Shown in pieces: positions 51,156-59,469 of a stretch of DNA of 64,000 nt. The notes below the pieces were generated by a model, which was not told the origin of the DNA, did no database searches, and saw only the letters and a list, made by a program, of their open reading frames with translations. The translations under genes were made by a program, and so were the position numbers. Numbering within the stretch: the stretch's first letter is position 1; every line of letters begins with the position of its first letter. Source of the stretch: JAHEEM01 sp036396795 (GTDB taxonomy: Bacteria > Pseudomonadota > Gammaproteobacteria > Steroidobacterales > Rariloculaceae); assembly GCA_036396795.1 (NCBI GenBank), contig DASWKF010000039.1, positions 1-64,000 of the forward strand, in the 5' to 3' direction.

Positions 51156-52619
51156 CTAGCGCAGCGCATGGGAAACCGCAGGCTCGCGGGGCGCGAGCAC
51201 GGTGATCGTCGCGGTGGCGGTGCCCCCGGCTCGCGACGTCTCGTGCGGATAGCCCTCGACGGCACACGCGTAGCGTGCATCGCGCGCATCGGCTCCGAGC
51301 TCGACGGTGCCGGGCCGATCGATGACGACGCCCGGCCAGGTCGCGGCATGGAAACCCCTTCCGTCTACCGGCTTTCGATGCGGCCGGTCCAGCGCCGTAA
51401 TGCCGGTCGCGATGCCGAACCAGGCAACCGACTCGAGACCGTAAGGCGCGCTCGCGGTCACGGTCACGCTGAACGGCTCGCCGGCCGCGACGATCGCGGG
51501 CTCGATCCTGATCTTTACGCTCGGCACCAGCGCGCGGGCCGCATTCACGCGGCCGTGGCCGGCTTTGCGGCTGAAGCCGTCGGCATCGTAGCCGGCCGCG
51601 GCCGGATCGATCTTGTCAGCCGTGTGCTCGAGAATGCGCTCGAGCTCCACTCGCGTGAGCTCGGGATTGAGCGACAGCAGCAGGCCCGCGATGCCGGCGA
51701 CCAGCGGCGCCGCCGCCGACGTGCCGCCGAAGCTTAGGTGGTAGTCGTCCGCGGTGTGGCCGTCGAGCCCGGTGCGGTCGGTGGTCGTCACGCCGATCGT
51801 CGTCAGGCGCCGTGGTTTCGACGGCGCAACGAGATCCATGCAGTCGCCAAAGCCCGAGCCGCCGAGCTCGTCGTTGTGGTTCGAAACGCCGACGGCGAGA
51901 ACGCTTTCGAGGGAGGAAATGTCGAGCGTCGGCCCGCTGCAATTGTCGACGCTGGCGTTGGTCATGCCGAACACCACCAGCGTGCCGCGGCCGGCGCGGC
52001 CGCTGCTCGCGGCTTCCTCGATAGCGTCGCGCACGGCGTCACCCGCCGCGATCGGCGCCTCACGCGTGTAGCCCCAGCTGTTGGTGATGATGTCGGCGCC
52101 CTGCTCGACCGCATAACGAAACGCCGCCGCCGTGCCGAGGTTCGACGACCCATGCACTCGAATCGGCAGGATCGTGCATTGCGGGCAGATTCCCGTCACG
52201 CCGAGCGCGTTGTCGCCGCGCGCCGCGATCACGCCGGCGACGGCAGTGCCGTGCCGGTCCGCGCTTGTCTTGGGGCTCGGGTCGGTCCCGGGCGGCAGCG
52301 TCGTGAAGTCACGGCCCGCCCGCGAGACGTTGGCCGCGAGATCGGGGTGGTCGAGCTCGACGCCGTCGTCAAGCACCGCGATCACGACCTCGGGCGAGCC
52401 GCGCGTGTACGCCCAAGCCTCGGGTGCATCGACGTCCGCGTCGGTCACGCCGCCGCCTTGCCCGGTGTTGTCGAGCGGCCACTGCCGTGCGAACAGGGGA
52501 TCGTCCGGGACGTGGCGGCTCCTGGGCTCGGGCGACGCCGCCGCGTCGCTCGAGCCGAGGGCGCCCGAGGCGAGGCTCACCGCAAGCCCGGCAACGACCG
52601 GCCAGAGGTCGAAGCTCAC
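51156..52619 (-). CDS. Exported S8 family serine protease (subtilase)
   Basis: Protein of 487 residues with a signal peptide (to about residue 22-28). The catalytic triad is intact: D84 (AVLDDGVELDHPDL), H123 (RHGTAVAGV) and S301 (FGGTSAAAPLVAG). Residues about 370-480 form a C-terminal Ig-like beta domain (KIRIEPAIVAAGEPFSVTVTA). A propeptide is short or absent: the sequence passes from the signal to PLFARQWPLDNTGQ within about 20 residues. GTG start with GGAGGCG upstream. It is the third gene of the CHAT operon; a role in processing the membrane-bound anti-sigma-like protein is an attractive inference. Confidence 0.88.
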   Translation of the reverse strand: MSFDLWPVVAGLAVSLASGALGSSDAAASPEPRSRHVPDDPLFARQWPLDNTGQGGGVTDADVDAPEAWAYTRGSPEVVIAVLDDGVELDHPDLAANVSRAGRDFTTLPPGTDPSPKTSADRHGTAVAGVIAARGDNALGVTGICPQCTILPIRVHGSSNLGTAAAFRYAVEQGADIITNSWGYTREAPIAAGDAVRDAIEEAASSGRAGRGTLVVFGMTNASVDNCSGPTLDISSLESVLAVGVSNHNDELGGSGFGDCMDLVAPSKPRRLTTIGVTTTDRTGLDGHTADDYHLSFGGTSAAAPLVAGIAGLLLSLNPELTRVELERILEHTADKIDPAAAGYDADGFSRKAGHGRVNAARALVPSVKIRIEPAIVAAGEPFSVTVTASAPYGLESVAWFGIATGITALDRPHRKPVDGRGFHAATWPGVVIDRPGTVELGADARDARYACAVEGYPHETSRAGGTATATITVLAPREPAVSHALR

Positions 52620-52655
52620 GGAGCGCCTCCGGCCGAGCCCAGGCTGCCGGCGCGC

Positions 52656-53201
52656 CTAGCGCAAGATGGCCGTCCCGCCGTGGCGCTCACTGTCGTCCTC
52701 CACACCGCGGATCAACACCTCATCGTCACCGACGTCGGCGTTGCACTCGCTGAACGGATGGTTGCGCGTGGGCACGATCGTCTTGCTGACGAGAAAGTCG
52801 AAGCGGACGTGCTCGTCGCCGCCACCGGTCACGCGCACCGGAAACCGCCCCACGGGCACGAAGCGCTGCGTGTTGATCTTGCCGGCTTGCGGCTCGACGA
52901 GCTCGACCAGCACGGCGGTCCTGACGGTGACGTCGTCGCCGCCGTTCCATGCGCCGCTCTGGTTGCCCTGCCCCGGAACGTGGCGAATGCGAAGCCCGCC
53001 GATCCGGTCGGTGCTGAATTCAACCTGGTCGCCGACCGACAGGTGCGCGCCGTCGCCATCCACGATGCACACCCTCAGTGTCACCGGAACGTCACGCGGC
53101 ATGCCGGGATTTCGCGGGTCGGCCACCGGCCGCACCGCGCAGGCCGTCATCAGCACGGCCGGAACGAGCATCGCCAGCGGGCGCCAAAGAAACGTATTCA
53201 T
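52656..53201 (-). CDS. Hypothetical lipoprotein of the CHAT operon
   Basis: Protein of 181 residues with a lipoprotein signal (PLAMLVPAVLMTAC, lipid-Cys about 21). The mature part is beta-rich (VTLRVCIVDGDGAHLSVGDQVEF, VRTAVLVELVEPQ, RFVPVGRFPVRVTGGGDEHVRFDF) with a His/Asp-rich end. No family recognised. Its ATG overlaps the CHAT gene stop by ATGA, and AGGAG lies within the CHAT coding end, so the two proteins are made together and may act as a pair. Confidence 0.75.
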   Translation of the reverse strand: MNTFLWRPLAMLVPAVLMTACAVRPVADPRNPGMPRDVPVTLRVCIVDGDGAHLSVGDQVEFSTDRIGGLRIRHVPGQGNQSGAWNGGDDVTVRTAVLVELVEPQAGKINTQRFVPVGRFPVRVTGGGDEHVRFDFLVSKTIVPTRNHPFSECNADVGDDEVLIRGVEDDSERHGGTAILR

Positions 53202-56200
53202 CGCCAATCTCCTAAGAGTACAAAACCACCCCAAAAATACGGATCGCTCCAGCGCCTTTCGGCGGCGCTCGCGAGCTGCGCTTTGCGCAGGGCTTCCGCG
53301 GGCGGGAGCCGGTCGTTGAGCATGTATGCATAGAATTGGGCCATGAGCTCGGCCGTCGCCCGGTCCGGCACCTGCCAGAGACTGGCGATGAGGCCGCGCG
53401 CGCCGGCGTACATGAAGCCCTGACCCAGGCCGAGCAGCCCCTCGCCGCGCACCTCGCGACCGAGCGCCGTCTCGCAGGCGCTCAACACGACGAGATCGGC
53501 CGCAAGATCCAAGCCGTAGATGTCGTGCAGTCTCAGGAACCCGTCCTGCGGCGCGCCGCGCTCGTCGAATTGCGACATCGCCAGCGCCGACAACGCCGGA
53601 TGGCGGGAGTCCACGAGGCCGTGCGTCGCGAAATGGATGTACTGATACTGGCTGAGCTCGGTTTGCAGCACCGCGCTGCGGCTGGCGTCGAAGCCCTTGG
53701 CGATGAGCCGTTGATCGTCCGCGACCAGCGCGGCGATGGCCTCGGCTTCGTAGCCGGTGGCCGGCAGGCGCCGCAGCGCCGGGCCGGTCGAGCCTCGTGC
53801 GGCGAGCCCGGCGAGCGCCGTCTCGGCAGCCGCCCGCGTCGACCCGCCCGCGAGCCGCGGATCGGCGGCGTCGAGCACGGGGTCGGCGAAAACGGCCAGC
53901 GTCTTCGTCGCGCTTCGCGCCTCGTCGCGGAGCGCCAGCGCCGCTAGCGCCGACATCGACGGCACGCGGACGACCTCATGGCTTTCCAAGAGCCGCGCCT
54001 CGGTGCCGTCGTCGCGCGGCAGCGGCAGCGCCGCGAAGGGCACGTACTGCAACGCGCCGTCCAAGGACAATACGACCCGCGGCTTATCGAGATGCCCGGC
54101 AACGGGCGCGAGCAGGAGCTCGGCCAGGGCGCGCAACTCCTCGTCCAGCGCTTCTGCGGCGGCGCGGGTCGGCGCATAGCTCTCCAGCCGGTTGACCACG
54201 CGCCGCGCGGCCGACTCGATCGTGTCCCGGTCGGCCAGCTCGACCGTCGCCAGCGTATCCCGGCTCACGGCCCAGACGTAGCTCGCCTGGGCGGTGAACG
54301 CGTACTGCAGCAGCACCGAGTCGCGATCGAGCAGGGCCTGCATCTGCGAGGCCGTAAGCGGCTCGGGCGGATTCAGGCTCGCAAACTCGGGGCTGGCGCT
54401 GCGCAGCTCGATCTCCAACAGATTGAGCTCGTTCTCGATCGAGGCGATGTCGGCCAGCACGGCGGTCATTCCTTGCTCGTCGCCGGTCTCGCCGGACGCC
54501 TGCTCGAGCAGGTCGTCCCTTTCGCGGCCGCGCTCGGCGAGCTGCGCGTACAAATCCGTTTGCCGTTGCCCGAGCCCTGCATCGACGCTGCGGGTGACAT
54601 CGATCGAGGCTTCCTGAAGCAGGTCCGCGATCATTCTCGCCCTGGCGCGCTCGCTGATCTCGAGCGCGGCGCGGGAATGATCCTCGGCACCGGCGCTCGC
54701 CTGCAGCGCCATCAGGCGCGCAATCTGATTCTCGTAGTAGTCCCGCCGGACCGACGAGAAGAATGCGCGCAGCTCCGGAGTCGCGACGCGCAGCCGCAAT
54801 TGCTCGAGCCGGTCCAACGACGCCTCGCCGTAATCCACCGCTCGTTGCAGCCGTCCCTGGCCGCCCGCCGCGATCGCGAGGCTCTGCAGCGTTTCCGCGT
54901 GCGGTCCCTGCAGGTTGAGGCGTTCGTAAATCCCGGCCGCGCGCTCGAGCTGCACGATGGCCTGCGCCGCATCGGCCGTGGCCAGTTGCGCGCGGCCGGC
55001 CTGGTGCAGGGCCTCCGCGAGCAGCAACTGCGCGCCGGATTGCTCGGCCGCCGCCTGTGCCTGCGCGGCGATCGCGTTCGCCTCTTCGTGACGGCCGAGC
55101 GCAATGAGGTCTTTCGCCACCAGCAGCTCGAGGTAGGCTCTGTCGGACGCCGAGTTCACGATGTCGAGCGCCTGGCGGTGCAGCTCGAGCGCGGCGGCGT
55201 AGTCCTGCTCCAGATAGGCGATGTTGCCGAGGTCGCGGAAAATCCCTTCCTGATTTCGCCCGTCGTTGGTCTCGCGTGCCACCGGCAGCGCCTGCTGCAA
55301 ATAGGTTTTGGCGAGCTCGAGCTCGCCGAGCGCGTAGTAGGTCCTGCCGATACCGCGCAGCGACCGTCCGCTGCCCTGCAGGTCCTCGATCTCGCGCTGG
55401 ATCGCCAGCGCTGAAGAGAATGCTTGCAGGGACTGCTCGGCGTTGCCGAGCATCAGCTGGCTGATGCCGAGGTTGTCCAAGGTGTCGGCGCGATAGCGCT
55501 GCGTCCCGTCGGGCAGAATGCCGAGGACGCGCTCGAAGGCGGCGATCGCGCCGGCCACCTGACCGTCTTCGGCGTCGAGTATTGCGAGATTCGAGAGCGG
55601 ATTGAGCTCACCGGTCCATTCATCGACGCTGCGCATCAGGGCCGCCGCCTGCTCCCAGTACGCCCTCGCCTGCTCGAACTCGCCGCGGTTGTAATGCGTA
55701 TAGCCGAAGTTATTGATGATCAGGCCGAGGTCGTAGACGTTGCCGAGCGGCTCGTGGATGCGTCGTGCCTGCTCGAAGAGCCCGAACGCCTCTTGAAACA
55801 ATGCATCGGCCATCGGCGCATCGGCGGCTACGGAAGATTGCGTCGTCTCCAGCGCGCTTTCCACGAGGGCCGCGCCTTGCAAGTGCAATGCGTTCGCGCG
55901 CAGCGCCGCCTCTCCGAGGCTGTCGTACACGCGGGCGGCGGCGGCGGCGAGCTCCGCCGAGCGCTGCCAATTGTAGAGTTGCCAGTAATCGAGCGTGGCC
56001 AGCGCGAATAACGCCTGCGCTTGCTCTCGATCACGCCCGAGCGCCTGCCAGCGCTCGGCCGCCGCCTCGTAGGCCGCGGCGGCGGCGGCCCAGCCGGCTT
56101 CGCCCGACTCGAAGTTCGCGGCGGCGCCGGTGCTCATGAGCCGCCAGGCCCCGGCGTCGTCGGCGCCGGGGGCGAGCCGCAGCAGGCGAATTGCATGGCC

Positions 56201-56575
56201 GCCGACGGCGCCCGTGTGCTCTTCCGTGCGCACGGTCACGATATGAGCACCGGCTACCGTGCCTTCCAACAGAATGGTCTCGGGCTCGTCGCGCAACAGC
56301 GGCGAGTTGAATGACCGGGTCGTAGCGTCGGGCGCCTGGACCGTCACGATCAGGTCGAAGCCGCGCTGCTCGACCACCAGCAAATACGTTTGCGCCTCGA
56401 GCGCGTCGAAGCCGTAGCTGAACGTCTCGGTGGCGCCGTGCGATGACGCGAGCGTCTGGCCTTCGAGCAGGGACATCGCCGCGGGCGCGGGTTGACCGCG
56501 CGCCGCAGAGCACGCGACGCCACAGGCGCAGACCGCCAGTGCCACGCTCCGGAGGCGTGTCCCGTCGTCAGTCAT
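53198..56575 (-). CDS. Exported TPR-CHAT caspase-like protease
   Basis: Protein of about 1125 residues. A likely signal peptide (RLRSVALAVCACGVACSA, cleavage near AARG-Q) leads to a beta domain (about 35-135), a long TPR array (about 140-560), a coiled-coil helical linker (about 570-750), and a C-terminal CHAT domain (about 780-1125). The Cys-His dyad is present: H985 in HFATHGLVD and C1034 in VVLSACETALG. CHAT proteins are clan CD (caspase-fold) peptidases cleaving protein partners after activation. It is the first gene of the operon with a lipoprotein, S8 protease, sigma factor and anti-sigma-like protein. The ATG at 56575 with GGGACG upstream is preferred over 56641. Confidence 0.9.
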   Translation of the reverse strand: MTDDGTRLRSVALAVCACGVACSAARGQPAPAAMSLLEGQTLASSHGATETFSYGFDALEAQTYLLVVEQRGFDLIVTVQAPDATTRSFNSPLLRDEPETILLEGTVAGAHIVTVRTEEHTGAVGGHAIRLLRLAPGADDAGAWRLMSTGAAANFESGEAGWAAAAAAYEAAAERWQALGRDREQAQALFALATLDYWQLYNWQRSAELAAAAARVYDSLGEAALRANALHLQGAALVESALETTQSSVAADAPMADALFQEAFGLFEQARRIHEPLGNVYDLGLIINNFGYTHYNRGEFEQARAYWEQAAALMRSVDEWTGELNPLSNLAILDAEDGQVAGAIAAFERVLGILPDGTQRYRADTLDNLGISQLMLGNAEQSLQAFSSALAIQREIEDLQGSGRSLRGIGRTYYALGELELAKTYLQQALPVARETNDGRNQEGIFRDLGNIAYLEQDYAAALELHRQALDIVNSASDRAYLELLVAKDLIALGRHEEANAIAAQAQAAAEQSGAQLLLAEALHQAGRAQLATADAAQAIVQLERAAGIYERLNLQGPHAETLQSLAIAAGGQGRLQRAVDYGEASLDRLEQLRLRVATPELRAFFSSVRRDYYENQIARLMALQASAGAEDHSRAALEISERARARMIADLLQEASIDVTRSVDAGLGQRQTDLYAQLAERGRERDDLLEQASGETGDEQGMTAVLADIASIENELNLLEIELRSASPEFASLNPPEPLTASQMQALLDRDSVLLQYAFTAQASYVWAVSRDTLATVELADRDTIESAARRVVNRLESYAPTRAAAEALDEELRALAELLLAPVAGHLDKPRVVLSLDGALQYVPFAALPLPRDDGTEARLLESHEVVRVPSMSALAALALRDEARSATKTLAVFADPVLDAADPRLAGGSTRAAAETALAGLAARGSTGPALRRLPATGYEAEAIAALVADDQRLIAKGFDASRSAVLQTELSQYQYIHFATHGLVDSRHPALSALAMSQFDERGAPQDGFLRLHDIYGLDLAADLVVLSACETALGREVRGEGLLGLGQGFMYAGARGLIASLWQVPDRATAELMAQFYAYMLNDRLPPAEALRKAQLASAAERRWSDPYFWGGFVLLGDWR

Positions 56576-56895
56576 CGTCCCTAACCCCGTTCGGGCCCTT
56601 TTCGGCTGAAAATGCGCCGAGCGCAGATCCGTCGCGCTCACGGCTTATGGCCGGAGGCTCGACTCTCTCACACTACATTGCCGACCGCAAAGCCGCTGTC
56701 CGGCACGATCGTTATTGATTCAATAGCTTGCTGTCGCCAGGGCTTTGTTTATCTCACGCGCTTAGGAGCGCGTTTGGCGACTCAGGCTTTCTCGTCGTCG
56801 ATAGCGAGAAGCCCCGGGCGCATTGGCTGCGCTCGGGGCTTCGTTTCGTCATCGGCGCACCAGCCCGCAAACGGCGGCGGCCTTTCGCGCTGTTA
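56576..56895. other. Gene-free stretch upstream of the CHAT operon
   Basis: These 320 bp have no convincing gene. They should contain the CHAT operon promoter. Visible structure: an ACGCGC-ttagga-GCGCGT hairpin at about 56757-56774, and a long terminator-like hairpin at 56808-56842 (separate entry). Confidence 0.5.
56808..56842. terminator. Long hairpin, probable terminator after the PhoX remnant
   Basis: GAAGCCCCG (56808-56816) pairs with CGGGGCTTC (56834-56842), and the inner GCGCA pairs with TGCGC around a TTGGC loop, giving about 14 base pairs. A T-containing tail (gtttcgtc) follows on the + side only. It separates the remnant gene at 56896 from the CHAT promoter. Confidence 0.45.
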
Positions 56896-57660
56896 TCAGC
56901 TACCGCCGCTCCAACCGCCGCTCCACGGGGAACCCCCGAAGCGGTGCCCGCCCCAGGGCGAGCCGAAGCCGAAACGGTGCTTCGGACGGCCGGCGCGCTC
57001 CAATTGCTTCACGAAGGTGAAATCGAAATCGCTCGAGCAGGTCTGGACCCAGTCGTTCGAGCGCCAGCTGTAGAGCGGCCACTGGTGATCCTCGTCGCAG
57101 GTCGGCGGAACGACGTTCTTGACGTCGAACTCCCAGACCGCGTCGCCGAAGCCGTCAGGCACCTGTTCCAGATCCGTGCTCGTCGGATGCATGACCACCA
57201 ACAGGAAGCGCGTCGGATCCGTCGGGTGAAAGATCATGCCCGTGGATTCGGAGCCCTGGACCTGAAGGCTCATGAAGTGATCGAGCGACTCGGCCACACC
57301 GTCGTTGTCGGTGTCTCGACCGAACCAGACGTCGCCGCCGACGTCGTTGCTGTTCGGCTGATCCTCGACGGTGTAGATGTTGCCGAGCGCGTCCTTCACG
57401 ACGTTGTCGGGCGAATCGATCTCCCCCGTCGTCGGCAGGAAGCCGAGGTTCTTCGGCGTCTCGCGGTTGGCGAACAGGCGCACCACGGCCTTGCCGCCGC
57501 CGAGATCTTCGATCGAGATCAGCGCGTGCTCGGACGTTACGGCGATATAGAGAATCTCGTTGCCGTTGGGCAGTGTGCCGATCTCCATGTCCTCGGGACG
57601 GCCATAGGGCGTCCCGCCGAATGATCTGCCGGTCGAGTCTGTCGCGCGCCCATTCGTAGT
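56896..57660 (-). pseudogene. C-terminal remnant of a PhoX/DUF839-like exported phosphatase
   Basis: The frame reads GRSFGGTPYGRPEDMEIG, then LYIAVTSEHALISIEDL, the family block NIYTVEDQPNSNDVGGDVWFGRDTDNDGVAES, and FLLVVMHPTSTDLEQVPDG, all typical of the C-terminal third of DUF839/PhoX proteins. Those proteins are about 450-700 residues; here only about 230-250 remain and the N-terminal two thirds are missing. Immediately before 57645 the matching text (NYEWAR) continues in a different frame, pointing to a frameshift as well. The only usable ATG (57588) lies in mid-domain. The Gly/Ser/Trp-rich tail ends at 56896. Loss of function is likely. Confidence 0.7.
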
Positions 57661-57850
57661 TCACATTTCGACGGACTCAAGCGCGGGATCGACGATCCAG
57701 TATTCGCGCACCCCGCTTCGCGTATAGAGCGTCTTCTTCTGGCCGTGGTCCCGTTCCATCGTCCCCGGCGACGGTATTTCGACGATGAGATCCAGCGCGC
57801 CGACGATCTCCGCCACACCGCAAGACCACCACTCCCACGGCGGCCAGGTT
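57661..57850 (-). pseudogene. C-terminal fragment of a Uma2 family endonuclease
   Basis: On the minus strand, in frame with the TGA at 57661-57663, the text reads GALDLIVEIPSPGTMERDHG, QKKTLYTRSGV and REYWIVDPALESVEM. This is the conserved end of Uma2 (DUF820) restriction-like endonucleases, including the catalytic ExxSP..D and K..Y..GV.EYW.VD blocks. There is no start codon, and about 100 N-terminal residues are missing before the MoaD-like gene at 57875. It is directly fused to the PhoX remnant, so this junction is a recombination or deletion scar. Confidence 0.65.
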
Positions 57851-57874
57851 GTCGCGGCTCGATACGCCGCCCGC

Positions 57875-58171
57875 CTACCCCCCGGCGATCGCGCCGATGA
57901 TGCGAAACGGCTCGGCCCCGGACGCGATCGCCTCCGGCAGCGCCGCGTCCGGCGGCTCGTGCGTCACGTCCTCGTTCAAGACGAAGAACCGTACCAGCGG
58001 CCGGCGCTTGCGGGTGACGTGATCGCGGATCGTGCCGCGGAGCATCGGATAGCGCGCCTCGAGCGCATCGAGAATCGCCTCTCGAGTCACCGAGCCGTTC
58101 ACGGCGAGCGTCACCTCGCCGGTTACGCCGGCGAGGTGACGCAAATGGTACGGCAGCTCGACGCGGATCAT
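57875..58171 (-). CDS. MoaD/ThiS-family small ubiquitin-like protein
   Basis: Beta-grasp protein of 98 residues: IRVELPYHLRHLAGVTGEVTLAV start, a VTREAILDALEARYPML helix, VRFFVLNEDVT, and the C-terminal di-glycine IIGAIAGG needed for adenylation and thiocarboxylation by an E1-like enzyme. It is the last gene of a three-gene operon with a ThiF/MoeB-like E1 (59470-60561) and a BNR propeller whose stop lies 6 bp upstream. No other molybdopterin or thiamine genes are nearby, so its sulfur or protein-conjugation target is unclear. Confidence 0.88.
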   Translation of the reverse strand: MIRVELPYHLRHLAGVTGEVTLAVNGSVTREAILDALEARYPMLRGTIRDHVTRKRRPLVRFFVLNEDVTHEPPDAALPEAIASGAEPFRIIGAIAGG

Positions 58172-58177
58172 CGGAGC

Positions 58178-59368
58178 CTAGAGCGTCTGCACTTCGACCG
58201 ACAGCACGCTCGGCAGATCGCGCACGATCGGCATCCAGCGGTCGCCGCCGTCGGCGGAGGCGTACACCTGCCCGCCGGTGGTGCCGAAGTAGATGCCGCA
58301 AGGATCGAGCGCGTCGACGGCCATCGCGTCGCGCAGCACGTTGACGTAGCAGTCCTGCTGCGGCAGGCCGTTGGTCAGCGGCTGCCACTCGTTGCCGCCG
58401 GTCTTGCTGCGGTAGACGCGAAGCTTGCCCTCGGGCGGATAGTGCTCCGAGTCGCTCTTGATCGGCACGACGTAGATCGTCTCCGGCTCGTTGGCGTTGA
58501 CGGCGATCGGAAAGCCGAAATCGGTCGGCAGGTCGCCGCTGATCTCGTGCCAGCTCGCACCGCCGTCGTCGCTGCGCATCACGTCCCAGTGTTTCTGCAT
58601 GAACAAGGTCTGCGGGTTCGACGGATGGAAGGCGATGCGGTGCACGCAGTGGCCGATCTCGGCCTCCGGGTCCGGGATGTACTGCGACTTGAGCCCCTTG
58701 TTGATCGGCTTCCAGGTCTTACCGCCGTCGTCGGTGCGAAACGAGCCCGCCGCCGAGATCGCGACGAAGATTCTCTTCGGATCCTTGGGGTCGAGCAGGA
58801 TCGTGTGCAGGCACATGCCGCCGGCGCCCGGCATCCAGCTCGGGCCCGAGCCGTGGCCGCGCAGGCCCGCAAGCTCGTGCCAGCATTTGCCGCCGTCGGT
58901 GGTGCGAAACAGCGCCGCGTCCTCGACGCCGGCGTAGCAGGTGTCGGGATCGTCGAGCGAGGGCTCCAGATGCCAGACGCGCGCGAACTCCCAGGGGTTC
59001 TGCGTGCCGTCGTACCACTGGTGCGTCGTCAGCGGCTTGCCGGTCTTCTCCGACGTGTCGTAGGCGAACTTGTTGCTCTCGCCTTTCGGCATCGGCGGGC
59101 CGTCCGTCGGATCCGACGCCGGCGCGCCGTTCGAGCCCGGCTGCTCCCAGGTGTTGCCACCGTCGCTCGAGCGCTGAATGATCTGGCCGAACCAGCTGCT
59201 GGTTTGAGACGCGAAGATGCGGTCGGGGTCCGCCGGCGAGCCGTTCATGTGGTAGATCTCCCAACCGGCGAAGTGCGGCCCGGCCACGGACCATTTGTCG
59301 CGCTTGCCGTCGGCGGTGAGGATGAAGGCGCCTTTCTTGGTGCCGACGAGAACTCGAATGCCTGTCAC
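58178..59368 (-). CDS. BNR/Asp-box beta-propeller protein (exo-sialidase-like fold)
   Basis: Protein of 396 residues without a signal peptide. Five Asp-box motifs (SxDxGxxW) are visible: SSDGGNTW, TTDGGKCW, TDDGGKTW, SDDGGASW and SADGGDRW. It begins TGIRVLVGTKKGAFILTADG. Sialidase catalytic residues (Arg triad) cannot be assigned, so it is better called a cytoplasmic BNR propeller than a sialidase. A GTG start with AAGGAG upstream is chosen. It lies 6 bp before the MoaD-like gene and 101 bp after the ThiF-like gene, all on one strand. Confidence 0.85.
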   Translation of the reverse strand: MTGIRVLVGTKKGAFILTADGKRDKWSVAGPHFAGWEIYHMNGSPADPDRIFASQTSSWFGQIIQRSSDGGNTWEQPGSNGAPASDPTDGPPMPKGESNKFAYDTSEKTGKPLTTHQWYDGTQNPWEFARVWHLEPSLDDPDTCYAGVEDAALFRTTDGGKCWHELAGLRGHGSGPSWMPGAGGMCLHTILLDPKDPKRIFVAISAAGSFRTDDGGKTWKPINKGLKSQYIPDPEAEIGHCVHRIAFHPSNPQTLFMQKHWDVMRSDDGGASWHEISGDLPTDFGFPIAVNANEPETIYVVPIKSDSEHYPPEGKLRVYRSKTGGNEWQPLTNGLPQQDCYVNVLRDAMAVDALDPCGIYFGTTGGQVYASADGGDRWMPIVRDLPSVLSVEVQTL

Positions 59369-59469
59369 GTTGCTTCTCCTTTGAGTCTTAGTTCGTTTCC
59401 TGCGGGCGCACGGACACCCCCCGGCGCTCATCGAGTAGTCGAACGGCGGCGCCCGGGATCGACATTTCC

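Noticed and set aside
51074..51349. Longer start for the sigma factor gene
   Set aside because: The extension reads through the 3' end of the S8 protease gene and has low-complexity, non-protein-like composition.
57537..58388. 284-codon minus-strand frame covering the Uma2/MoaD region
   Set aside because: It is the wrong frame across the BNR, MoaD and Uma2 text; conserved motifs are in other frames.
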